Shown: positions 1 to 5,759, numbered from the stretch's first letter. The stretch is DNA of 5,759 nt from a bacterium (GCA_009920585.1 RFZT01000166.1:1-5759); one strand, 5' to 3'. Numbers and translations are program-made. Notes: generated by a model from the sequence alone, not told the origin.

Positions 1-744
1 ACCGGATTCGTCTTTAATGCGAAGATGGCCGCTCGGATCAAGGCCGATGAACGATCCGTAGACGATTTGGCCATTAAAAAGTGTCAGCTCGACAGGGCGA
101 TGCTCAGTCCAACTTTCGTTAAGTTCGTCGATAGCCGCAGCTATGCCGCCATCGATCATTTGTTGGTGTCCCTGAGTGACCGCCTCCAAGATGCCTCGCA
201 TGACCTCATCGACTGACGGAGGGGAACTCATCTGCGCAGCCAGTGATGTCGTTGAAGCAAGAAGTTCTGGAGATTCGAGCCAGGGCTGGTTGGTAATATT
301 AAGGCCGATGCCAACGACGATGATGCCTGTGGCGGGTTGCTCAAGGAGAAGTCCGGCAAGCTTGCGGTCGGCGCAGAGGAGGTCGTTCGGCCATCGCAAG
401 CGAACGTCGGGCAGGCCAAGAGTACGCGCGTACCGCAAAAGTGAGGCCCCCACCCGAAGTGAAAAACCGGTCCAGAGCGAAGGCGCGCGCAATGCGGGAA
501 GGGAGGCGGAGAGCCAAAGCCCGCCGGGGTTGGAAACAAATGCTCGTCCGAAGCGTCCGCGTCCCCGTGACTGGGCATCCGCGCGAACGGCGTTCCACGG
601 CGAAAGCGTGCGACAGATGTCGTTGGTGGATCCGGCCGTTGTATAATGGTGGATATGCCAAATCCTGCCGGCCGATGTGGCCCATTCTTGATTTCCGCTA
701 AATATATCGTGCGAGCGAGAGTCTAATTCTTCGTTGACAGGCAT
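1..744 (-). CDS. birA: Biotin-protein ligase (biotin--[acetyl-CoA-carboxylase] ligase), monofunctional, 3' end cut by window edge
   Basis: It activates biotin to biotinyl-5'-AMP and transfers it to the lysine of a biotin carrier domain such as acetyl-CoA carboxylase BCCP; cytoplasmic. I translated the minus strand by hand: 248 codons from ATG 744-742, no stop before base 1. Motifs in order: GSTND (38-42), the biotinyl-AMP loop GRGRFGR (61-67), RWPNDLL (117-123, family KWPNDL), the catalytic-type lysine in RKLAG (127-131), and GIGLN (146-150). A C-terminal SH3-like segment follows, with YGSFIGLD near 229-236. Only about 15-20 residues should be missing, judging from E. coli BirA. About 35 residues precede the catalytic core, too few for the winged-helix DNA-binding domain of E. 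coli BirA, so this should be an enzyme only and not a bio repressor. ATG 744 is the first in-frame ATG I see upstream of the core; it has no Shine-Dalgarno. An upstream in-frame GTG cannot be excluded. Confidence 0.93.
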   Translation of the reverse strand, partial: MPVNEELDSRSHDIFSGNQEWATSAGRIWHIHHYTTAGSTNDICRTLSPWNAVRADAQSRGRGRFGRAFVSNPGGLWLSASLPALRAPSLWTGFSLRVGASLLRYARTLGLPDVRLRWPNDLLCADRKLAGLLLEQPATGIIVVGIGLNITNQPWLESPELLASTTSLAAQMSSPPSVDEVMRGILEAVTQGHQQMIDGGIAAAIDELNESWTEHRPVELTLFNGQIVYGSFIGLDPSGHLRIKDESG

Positions 745-791
745 TGGTGAATTTAGGCAGATGAAGACTCCCAATCCAAACACATCCATAT

Positions 792-1442
792 ATGAAAAAA
801 ATAATCCTCTCCACATCTGTAGCTCTCATTGTCCTTTCATTGGCCGCCTGCGCCCAAAAAGGACAGTGCGCCAAATCCGCTTGTTCCAAGCCAAGCGCTA
901 AAAAAACAGATTGCGCCAAAAGCACCTGTTCTAAGCCTTGCGCCGCGTCGACTCCCGCCGCTCCGAAAAAGGGAGAATCCCCAACTGCTGCATCTGCTAA
1001 AAAGACCGGATCTGACGCCGCCAACACAGTCAAATCGACGGCCAGAAACATCGAAAATACCGCAGCTAACGCCGCCGCCGGAACCGTGAAAACCGCCTCG
1101 GACGCCGTTGGAACCGTCGGCAATACGGCAAAAGCCGCCGGCGAGACCGTCGTAAATACAGGCAAGGCCACCATCAATCGTAATCCGGTGAAGGGCGTTG
1201 AAAATGCCGTTGAGGCTGCTGCAGACGGCACTTTGAAGACGGCCGGGTCTGCTGTCGGTGGAACCGTGAAAACGGCCGCCCAAGCCACAGGGACCGTTCT
1301 CGGTGCTGCCGCAGACACTACTGTGACGGGAGTTGGTGCCGCGAAGGGCGCAGCGACGACCGCCGTTGGTGGTGTTCAGACTGTTGGTTCGGCCGCTGGT
1401 GAAGCAGCTAAGGCCGCTCAGCCTAAGGCAAACGCCCAGTAG
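792..1442 (+). CDS. Small Ala/Thr/Gly-rich lipoprotein with a cysteine-repeat N-terminus, function unknown
   Basis: 216 residues. The N-terminus is a lipoprotein signal: MKK, a hydrophobic stretch, then lipobox LAAC with Cys20 as the lipidated residue. Ala at +2 suggests outer-membrane sorting by Lol. The mature start carries two copies of C-A-K-S-x-C-S-K-P (26-34 and 41-49, 15 residues apart) plus Cys50, so five cysteines besides Cys20. Their spacing could bind metal or form disulfides (inference). Residues 75-210 are a low-complexity Ala/Thr/Gly/Val/Lys region with recurring GTVKTA or GTLKTA blocks (97, 146, 157). It resembles the amphipathic-helix repeats of LEA-like or apolipoprotein-like proteins. 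I recognise no named family. The gene diverges from birA across 47 bp and is closed by a strong terminator, so it is probably monocistronic. No Shine-Dalgarno precedes ATG 792, but the lipoprotein signal fixes this start well. Confidence 0.85.
   Translation: MKKIILSTSVALIVLSLAACAQKGQCAKSACSKPSAKKTDCAKSTCSKPCAASTPAAPKKGESPTAASAKKTGSDAANTVKSTARNIENTAANAAAGTVKTASDAVGTVGNTAKAAGETVVNTGKATINRNPVKGVENAVEAAADGTLKTAGSAVGGTVKTAAQATGTVLGAAADTTVTGVGAAKGAATTAVGGVQTVGSAAGEAAKAAQPKANAQ
1080..1273 (+). repeat. Internal direct repeat pair in the lipoprotein gene
   Basis: The 14-mer GGAACCGTGAAAAC occurs at 1080-1093 and again at 1260-1273, exactly 180 bp (60 codons) apart and in the same reading frame, encoding the GTVKT block both times. 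Related, less exact copies lie between (GGAACCGTCGG near 1110; the GTLKTA codons near 1227). This points to growth of the protein by internal duplication of a short helical unit. Confidence 0.6.
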
Positions 1443-1460
1443 TATCCCATTTTACCTTTC

Positions 1461-1498
1461 AACCGCCGCAGGTATTTCCCTGCGGCGGTTTTGCTTTT
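1461..1498 (+). terminator. Rho-independent terminator of the lipoprotein gene
   Basis: A perfect 12-bp inverted repeat, AACCGCCGCAGG (1461-1472) against CCTGCGGCGGTT (1479-1490), encloses a 6-nt loop and runs directly into TTGCTTTT. It begins 18 bp after the stop codon at 1440-1442. The opposite strand has no good T-tract, so it should act mainly on the plus strand. It isolates the lipoprotein transcript from cysI. Confidence 0.93.
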
Positions 1499-1600
1499 AA
1501 GTAGGCAGGAGCGCAGAGTCCACAAGGTGTTAAACATTTTGCATCAGAGAAAGGGATTGCCTGTCGCATCATCTTCCCCAAGATTACCCATCGTTAATTC

Positions 1601-3265
1601 ATGAGCTCAGAAACATCCGAAGCAAAGCCACTCGCCGCAAACGAAATTCTCAAAGCTGCCTCGCATCACCTGCGTGGCACCATAGCCGATGAACTCGCCG
1701 ATTCCTCCACGGGAGCGATCACCGAGGACGCCGGTCAGCTTACCAAATTTCACGGCCTTTATCTCCAAGACGATCGGGATCTCCGAGTCGCTCTCAAAAA
1801 AGCAGGCAAAGAGAAGGCGTTTTCGTTTATGTTGCGAGTTCGCCTGCCCGGCGGTAAAGCCACCCCATCTCAATGGTTGGTTCTTGATAAGCTCGCTGCC
1901 GACGTCGCATCGCCCTCCCTGCGGTTGACCACTCGCCAGACATTTCAGTTTCACGGAGTACTTAAGGGCAACGTGAAAAAACTCATCAAAGGAATGCACA
2001 AGGCCCTTCTTGATTCCATTGCCGCATGTGGCGATGTGAATCGCAATGTGATGGCGCCACCAAACCACGAGCGTAGCACTGCTGCTCAAGAGGTCTACGA
2101 GCATGCGAAAGCCTGGAGCGAGTATGCTCTTCCCAAAACCCGCGCCTACCATGAGATCTACCTCGATGAGGAATTGGTTGCGGGTGGAGAGCCAGAGCAG
2201 GAGCCAATGTATGGCGATACCTACCTCCCGCGTAAATTTAAAACAGGCTTCGTTCTGCCTCCCTCCAACGACGTGGATATTTTTTCACAGGACCTCGGAT
2301 TCATCGCGATCATCGAGAACGATCAACTCGTTGGCTACAATGTCACCGCCGGCGGTGGGTTGGGAATGAGCCATGGAAATAGCGAAACCTTCCCGCGTTT
2401 GGCTGATGTGCTGGGCTTCATTGCTCCCGATCAAGTCAACAAAATCGGCGATGCCATCCTGACAACGCAGCGGGACTTTGGTGACCGCACGAACCGCAAG
2501 CACGCCCGTTTGAAATACACCATCGAGGATCGCGGTGTGGAGTGGTTCAAAGCCGAGGTTCAGAAACGCTCGGGTATTATTTTTCAGGCTCCCCGCGCCT
2601 ACCATTTTTCAACCATACAAGATCCGGTCGGTTGGCATGAATGTGCCGATGGCAACTGGTTCTACGGACTCCACATTTTGAGTGGCCGCATCGTGGATAA
2701 GGACGGTTGGATGATGAAGACCGCTCTGCGTGAAATCGCCGCGATTCACACAGGCGACTTCCGCCTCACTCCTTCCCAAAATCTCAGCATCGCGGGAGTC
2801 ACGCCTGCGATGAAACCTCAAATCGAGGCGATTCTTGCCAAGCACGGACTCGACAAGGAAAACGACCGCTCCGGTCTCCGTTTGAACGCCCTTTCTTGCG
2901 TAGCCCTTCCGACTTGCGGACTCGCGCTTGCGGAGAGCGAGCGCGCTCTCCCTGACATCCTTGAAAAGTTTGAGGTCGTCTTTGATGAGTACGGTTTGCA
3001 TCACGATGCCATCAGCCTCCGTATCACCGGATGCCCGAATGGTTGCGCTCGTCTCTACCTCGGAGCCGGTTATAATGGTACCAGACTGAACCGCCTTTTC
3101 TCGCCGAGCACGACGATTGAAAATGCGATTGAAATGCTCCGTCCCATCATTAAAAGCTACTCGCTCGAGCGCCAGTCAGGCGAAGGCTTTGGCGACTACT
3201 GCAATCGAGTCGTCCTTCCCGCCGATGCCACCTTCCACAGCGTGGGAACGCCCATCGCCGCTTAA
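1601..3265 (+). CDS. cysI: Assimilatory sulfite reductase hemoprotein (beta subunit) with an apparent internal deletion
   Basis: It reduces sulfite to sulfide by six electrons using siroheme coupled to a [4Fe-4S] cluster, in cytoplasmic sulfur assimilation. 554 residues against about 570 in E. coli CysI. Visible landmarks: RGTIADEL near 25, FHGLYLQDDRD (50-60), LTTRQTFQFHG (109-119), NRNV (147-150), YLPRKFKT (208-215), TTQRDFGDRTNRK (288-300), and the cluster ligands C433/C439 and C478/C482. The E. coli active-site residues R83, R153, K215 and K217 map to R79, R148, K212 and K214. The oddity is after C482: the conserved CPNGCAR joins directly to LYLGAGYNGTRL, skipping about 17 residues present in E. 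coli. The frame is open throughout, so the gene may still be expressed. No cysJ flavoprotein gene adjoins it, so the electron donor (CysJ elsewhere, or ferredoxin) is unknown. Nitrite reductases share the fold, but similarity to CysI is much closer. No Shine-Dalgarno precedes ATG 1601. Confidence 0.93.
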   Translation: MSSETSEAKPLAANEILKAASHHLRGTIADELADSSTGAITEDAGQLTKFHGLYLQDDRDLRVALKKAGKEKAFSFMLRVRLPGGKATPSQWLVLDKLAADVASPSLRLTTRQTFQFHGVLKGNVKKLIKGMHKALLDSIAACGDVNRNVMAPPNHERSTAAQEVYEHAKAWSEYALPKTRAYHEIYLDEELVAGGEPEQEPMYGDTYLPRKFKTGFVLPPSNDVDIFSQDLGFIAIIENDQLVGYNVTAGGGLGMSHGNSETFPRLADVLGFIAPDQVNKIGDAILTTQRDFGDRTNRKHARLKYTIEDRGVEWFKAEVQKRSGIIFQAPRAYHFSTIQDPVGWHECADGNWFYGLHILSGRIVDKDGWMMKTALREIAAIHTGDFRLTPSQNLSIAGVTPAMKPQIEAILAKHGLDKENDRSGLRLNALSCVALPTCGLALAESERALPDILEKFEVVFDEYGLHHDAISLRITGCPNGCARLYLGAGYNGTRLNRLFSPSTTIENAIEMLRPIIKSYSLERQSGEGFGDYCNRVVLPADATFHSVGTPIAA

Positions 3266-3287
3266 AAATAAGATGAGGAGATGTTGA

Positions 3288-3320
3288 CCTGATCCAAAAG
3301 AGGGGCGTCGCTGGATCGGG
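3288..3320 (+). other. Hairpin downstream of cysI without a T-tract
   Basis: CCTGATCCA (3288-3296) pairs with TGGATCGGG (3312-3320) over nine pairs including one G-T, around a 15-nt loop. It starts 22 bp after the cysI stop. It is followed by GGGATATC rather than Ts, so it is not a standard intrinsic terminator. It could stabilise the 3' end of the message or assist Rho-dependent termination. Chance is also possible. Confidence 0.3.
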
Positions 3321-3449
3321 GGGATATCTCTCGGCAACGAAGTTGAGCGCTGAAAAGCCGCTTCCAAATGAAGTTGCTAATGGGACGACATTAAAAGTCT
3401 GCCAATAAGCCTTGATTTACTCCGAGATACTTTAGATCGTACCGAGTTC

Positions 3450-4745
3450 ATGCGGTCCGTTTTAGTTAAATCAGCCTACAAATCTCTCCTTGCGTTTATC
3501 CTTCTTTGGGGAGTTGGGAGGCTGTATGCGGAAACCAAAGCGCCTATACAGCATCCCAAGGATCAGATTGCTTTGCAGCTTGGAGCAATACAGATGGGGT
3601 ATGCGTTTCCGTTCACACTTCCTGGAAAGATCTCTGCCGAGAAGATGCAGGAGGCGGTCAATGCGCTGGTAATGGGGCGCAATTCTCTGAATGCGACAGT
3701 CGCAAACCCTGCAGAGAAGGTGCAAGGAGCGCAGGCTTGTCCAAGTGTCGACTCGGTGGAATATCGCGACCAACTCTATTCTGCCGTTTGTGCGGTTGTG
3801 GACTTTCCTGTCGTTGCAACACTCAAGGGAAATGTGATTCTTACGAATCAGGTCAAAGTGCTTGTTCCTGAAACCAAGTTGACTAGGCCTTCAATCGAGT
3901 GGACCAGCCCCATGCGCTACACTCTGGGGCCCAGTTTAAGTGAGGCCAAAAGTCGAGTGGTGGATGGTCTCGTTGCAACGAATTTAATGCCACTGGAACT
4001 CGGTGCGACACCGCTAGTGAGCCCACCATTGACATCTCCACATTCGATGATTTCCGTGGAAGGAGGAACTTGGCCGGAAGATTCCAAGATTTCCCCCCAG
4101 AGTGTTGTTGCGTTTCAATTGGGTAAGTATGAGGTAACTTGGAACGAGTGGCGGGAGGTGCAGTCATGGGCTGTCTTGAATGGATATGCCGACTTGAATG
4201 GAATCGGAGACGGGGGCGGGGAGAATGACCCTGTGGTGAATGTGAGTTGGTATGATGTGTTGAAGTGGTGCAACGCCAGAAGCGAGAAGGAGGGATTGAC
4301 TCCCGTTTACCAAGTGGCGGGAGAGACAACCTATAGAGCAGGAGAGACTGTGCCGACATGGAATGCCAGTGCAAATGGCTATCGATTGCCGACGGAGGCG
4401 GAATGGGAGTGGGCGGCCACTGGCGGTGCGCAAACCCAAGGATTCGTCTACAGCGGAAGTGATGATGTTAACGCAGTCGCATGGCATTTTAATAATTCCC
4501 CTGAAGGTCCTAAAACGGTGGGGTTGAAGTCCGCGAATGAACTCGGAATCTACGACATGAGCGGCAATGTTTACGAGTGGTGCTGGGATTTGTGCGATGA
4601 GGAAAATGCTCACCGCCGGTTTCGCGGCGGAAGCTTTATCAATGTTCCGAATTATTGCACAGTTACCTTTCGAGATAATCTGGGCTACCCGAGCAATCGA
4701 CTCAACTGCATCGGTTTTCGTCTTGCAAGCGGTCCTTGGAATTAG
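3450..4745 (+). CDS. Secreted SUMF1/FGE-sulfatase-domain protein, function unknown
   Basis: 431 residues. A signal peptide is likely: basic MRSVLVKSAYK, hydrophobic core 12-22, and a possible cut after YA at 27. Residues 30-190 match no family I recognise. Residues about 200-429 form a formylglycine-generating-enzyme (SUMF1) fold: FQLGKYEVTWNEW (222-234), NVSWYDVLKWCN (264-275), GYRLPTEAEWEWAATGG (310-326), NELGIYDMSGNVYEWCWD (363-380), FRGGSF (391-396), and terminal GFRLA (422-426). In human FGE the catalytic cysteines 336 and 341 follow the GGS motif. Here the first position is Asn398 and only the second, Cys403, remains, so canonical copper-dependent oxidation of sulfatase cysteines is unlikely. 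Such proteins are numerous in Verrucomicrobiota and Planctomycetota, often extracellular and of unknown role. No sulfatase gene lies nearby. The ATG at 3450 is supported by the signal peptide. A weak GAG three bases upstream is too close to be a useful ribosome site. Confidence 0.87.
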   Translation: MRSVLVKSAYKSLLAFILLWGVGRLYAETKAPIQHPKDQIALQLGAIQMGYAFPFTLPGKISAEKMQEAVNALVMGRNSLNATVANPAEKVQGAQACPSVDSVEYRDQLYSAVCAVVDFPVVATLKGNVILTNQVKVLVPETKLTRPSIEWTSPMRYTLGPSLSEAKSRVVDGLVATNLMPLELGATPLVSPPLTSPHSMISVEGGTWPEDSKISPQSVVAFQLGKYEVTWNEWREVQSWAVLNGYADLNGIGDGGGENDPVVNVSWYDVLKWCNARSEKEGLTPVYQVAGETTYRAGETVPTWNASANGYRLPTEAEWEWAATGGAQTQGFVYSGSDDVNAVAWHFNNSPEGPKTVGLKSANELGIYDMSGNVYEWCWDLCDEENAHRRFRGGSFINVPNYCTVTFRDNLGYPSNRLNCIGFRLASGPWN

Positions 4746-4866
4746 ATCCTATATTAAAAAAGATCGGATATTTTGAACAGGAAGCATGAAGCGAAGGGCT
4801 TATACAGATGATTTATTTTCTTGTCTATATGGGGTAGATTACTTACCATAAATTATGTTATTGAAT

Positions 4867-4898
4867 AAGGATCTTCGGAGCTAAGCTCTTGGATTTTT
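4867..4898 (+). other. Imperfect hairpin around an 11-bp palindrome
   Basis: GAGCTAAGCTC (4878-4888) is a perfect interrupted palindrome. Outside it, AAGGATC (4867-4873) can pair with GATTTTT (4892-4898) using two G-U pairs, across a small internal loop. The T-run is part of the stem, so termination would be inefficient. It may be a weak terminator for the SUMF1-protein gene, about 120 bp after its stop codon, or a protein-binding site. Confidence 0.25.
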
Positions 4899-5020
4899 AT
4901 GAAAATAGTTACAGAAATAATGCAAAAACATGTCACTAACCTCTCTTTTCTCAACCTGTGAATGTATTAGTTGTGAACTTCTTCGATTTGCGCCCAAGGT
5001 AAAATTCTTTCCCTACTTTC

Positions 5021-5119
5021 AGCCGCCCGATTTTGGTGGCTTATTCCTGTATTAATTCAGGCTCACATTCCTAAGCTTTTCTGGACCGGAGGATTTACTC
5101 TCCGATGACCAAAGGCGGC
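5021..5119 (+). promoter_or_regulatory. Candidate structured RNA leader with competing helices, upstream of the exporter gene
   Basis: GCCGCC (5022-5027) can pair with GGTGGC (5035-5040) as a local hairpin, extended to seven pairs by A5021-T5041, with a 7-nt loop. It can instead pair with GGCGGC (5114-5119) as a perfect long-range helix. The long-range helix would close a multibranch loop containing two further hairpins: CCTG/CAGG (5046-5049/5058-5061) and CGGAG/CTCCG (5087-5091/5100-5104). The T-rich stretch GCTTGCTTTTAATATC follows directly. Mutually exclusive helices are what a riboswitch or attenuator would show, but I match it to no known riboswitch class, including c-di-GMP-I. No promoter upstream of it is evident, so transcription of this block is assumed. 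Individual helices are short and could arise by chance. Confidence 0.28.
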
Positions 5120-5178
5120 AGCTTGCTTTTAATATCTTTTATCCCTAATACTCATTTAGAAAACATTTAAAACTTATT

Positions 5179-5759
5179 ATGCACTATATGATTAAAAATC
5201 TATCTCTGCTCTCCCTCACTTTTGGTAGTTTGGGCTTGATTGGATTATCGAGCTGCACTTTTTTGCCAAGCAGTGGACCTTCTGGTTATAAAATCAAGGC
5301 TGATTCTGGCTACAAGAAGGATGGGCTTTCCTACAAGGTTTTTCGGATTGATGAGGGAGTTTTGGGTGTCGTCAAGCAACACTCTCCGCACCCGACGTGT
5401 CTTGCGGTGAATGAGCGAGGGATAGACGCTTCGTTTAGGGAAAGGGGGCTAGAAAAGCTAGGTGAACCAGCAAAGCAAACGATACAGCCGGGCGATCTCA
5501 TCAATATAGCGATTGTCGAAACAGATGCGCGTTTATTTGTCCCCTCTCTTTCTAGTGGAACGGGGATGGCCTCCCCCATCACTGTGCTGCCGTCGCAGAG
5601 ATTGGATCAGTCTGGCAAGATTACTGTACCTTATATCGGCAGGGTACATGCTGCTGGTCGCATGCCTAGTGAGGTAGAGGCGGAGATCAAACAATCCCTC
5701 AAGTTAAAAACGGCAGACGCCCAAGTTCTGCTCTCTGTTTCAGACCGGGCGGGTGGCAA
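5179..5759 (+). CDS. Polysaccharide export outer-membrane lipoprotein (Wza/BexD-type OPX), 3' end cut by window edge
   Basis: It forms the outer-membrane pore for capsule or exopolysaccharide export. 193 complete codons are visible and the frame runs off the right edge; full family members are commonly around 350-400 residues or longer. Residues 1-26 are a lipoprotein signal, with hydrophobic core LSLLSLTFGSLGLIGL and lipobox LSSC, Cys26. The mature N-terminus FLPSSGPSGYKI resembles the LP-SGPS start of BexD-like proteins. The poly-export domain begins near 100: IQPGDLINIAIVE (102-114), an insertion with VLPSQRLDQSGKITVPYIGRV (136-156; ends in the hallmark PYIGRV), AAGRMPSEVEAEIK (158-171), and AQVLLSVS (181-188). 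The region 38-98 is not recognisable. The start could be ATG 5179 or in-frame ATG 5188; neither has a Shine-Dalgarno, and the latter gives a more usual signal (MIKNLS). It is probably first in an exopolysaccharide operon with a Wzc-like co-polymerase downstream (inference). Confidence 0.9.
   Translation, partial: MHYMIKNLSLLSLTFGSLGLIGLSSCTFLPSSGPSGYKIKADSGYKKDGLSYKVFRIDEGVLGVVKQHSPHPTCLAVNERGIDASFRERGLEKLGEPAKQTIQPGDLINIAIVETDARLFVPSLSSGTGMASPITVLPSQRLDQSGKITVPYIGRVHAAGRMPSEVEAEIKQSLKLKTADAQVLLSVSDRAGG

Larger units (their letters stand above)
4746..5178. other. Long AT-rich intergenic region ahead of the exporter gene
   Basis: This 433-bp stretch holds no convincing gene: six-frame reading gives only short ORFs without a credible start or family match. 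It is visibly richer in A/T than the coding sequence on either side, except for a GC-containing block at 5021-5119 with several inverted repeats (separate entry). Another hairpin lies at 4867-4898. No clear -35/-10 pair stands out. A weak candidate is TTGCTT (5123-5128) with TAATAC (5146-5151) at 17-bp spacing, which would start transcription close to the exporter ATG. The length and structure suggest a regulatory leader or an unrecognised small RNA. Confidence 0.6.

Noticed and set aside
176..646. 156-codon plus-strand ORF over birA
   Set aside because: Arg/Pro/Ser-rich translation with no motif; the opposite strand encodes unmistakable BirA motifs (GRGRFGR, RWPND).
623..647. TTGGTG followed by a perfect TATAAT as a promoter
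   Set aside because: The spacer is only 13 bp, no -35 lies at 16-18 bp, and the site is within birA, nearly 150 bp before the lipoprotein ATG. TATAAT alone is not enough.
341..685. Minus-strand ORF in another frame of the birA region
   Set aside because: Same strand as birA but out of frame with it. Its ATG (685) is not the birA start, and its translation has no family features.
734..762. TTGACA at 734-739 as the lipoprotein promoter
   Set aside because: The -35 is perfect, but at 16-18 bp only GGCAGA, GCAGAT or CAGATG occur, which are poor -10 elements.
698..1318. Long 206-codon ORF on the minus strand opposite the lipoprotein gene
   Set aside because: It mirrors the Ala/Thr/Gly-rich coding strand, giving Val/Ala/Pro-rich low-complexity protein with no signal or domain. 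It also overlaps the birA start in another frame. The plus-strand lipoprotein with lipobox and terminator explains the region.
1607..2152. 181-codon minus-strand ORF inside cysI
   Set aside because: Shadow of the cysI frame; no domain and the plus strand is clearly CysI.
4746..4775. Terminator directly after the SUMF1-protein gene (ATCC...GGAT then ATTTTG)
   Set aside because: Only four pairs with a long A-rich loop; too weak to call.
5331..5582. Minus-strand ORF inside the exporter gene
   Set aside because: The plus-strand frame carries the lipobox and poly-export motifs; the minus ORF has no features.

Overview
The window comes from a Gram-negative bacterium. Two lipoproteins, one secreted protein and an outer-membrane polysaccharide exporter are encoded. 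The overall look suggests the PVC group, most likely Verrucomicrobiota (Opitutia-like). The reasons are a SUMF1-domain protein with the wording typical of the large paralogous families in that phylum, a long-form Wza/BexD exporter, and five gene starts without a recognisable Shine-Dalgarno sequence. The taxonomic call is an inference from protein style, not a measurement.

Layout. Positions 1-744 (minus strand) hold a biotin-protein ligase gene (birA, monofunctional type) that lacks only its last few codons at the window edge. A 47-bp divergent spacer separates it from a small Ala/Thr/Gly-rich lipoprotein (792-1442, plus) with two cysteine-containing repeats near its N-terminus. That gene ends in a textbook intrinsic terminator (1461-1498). 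Next is a monocistronic-looking assimilatory sulfite reductase hemoprotein gene (cysI, 1601-3265). It keeps all four iron-sulfur/siroheme cysteines and the active-site basic residues. It appears to have lost about 17 codons in frame directly after the last cysteine ligand. A secreted SUMF1/formylglycine-generating-enzyme-like protein of unknown function follows (3450-4745); it keeps only one of the two catalytic cysteine positions of true FGE. A 433-bp AT-rich gap (4746-5178) contains a cluster of inverted repeats. It leads into the 5' part of a polysaccharide export lipoprotein gene (5179 to beyond the right edge), probably the first gene of an exopolysaccharide or capsule operon.

The genes do not form one pathway. 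BirA (biotin attachment, for example to acetyl-CoA carboxylase) and CysI (sulfite to sulfide) are housekeeping or assimilatory cytoplasmic enzymes. The lipoprotein, the SUMF1 protein and the exporter are envelope proteins. Each plus-strand gene is separated from the next by more than 150 bp, so most are probably transcribed separately. The best candidates for something new are the internal cysI deletion, the folded leader ahead of the exporter, and the cysteine-repeat lipoprotein. I saw no mobile element, tRNA, rRNA or CRISPR array.
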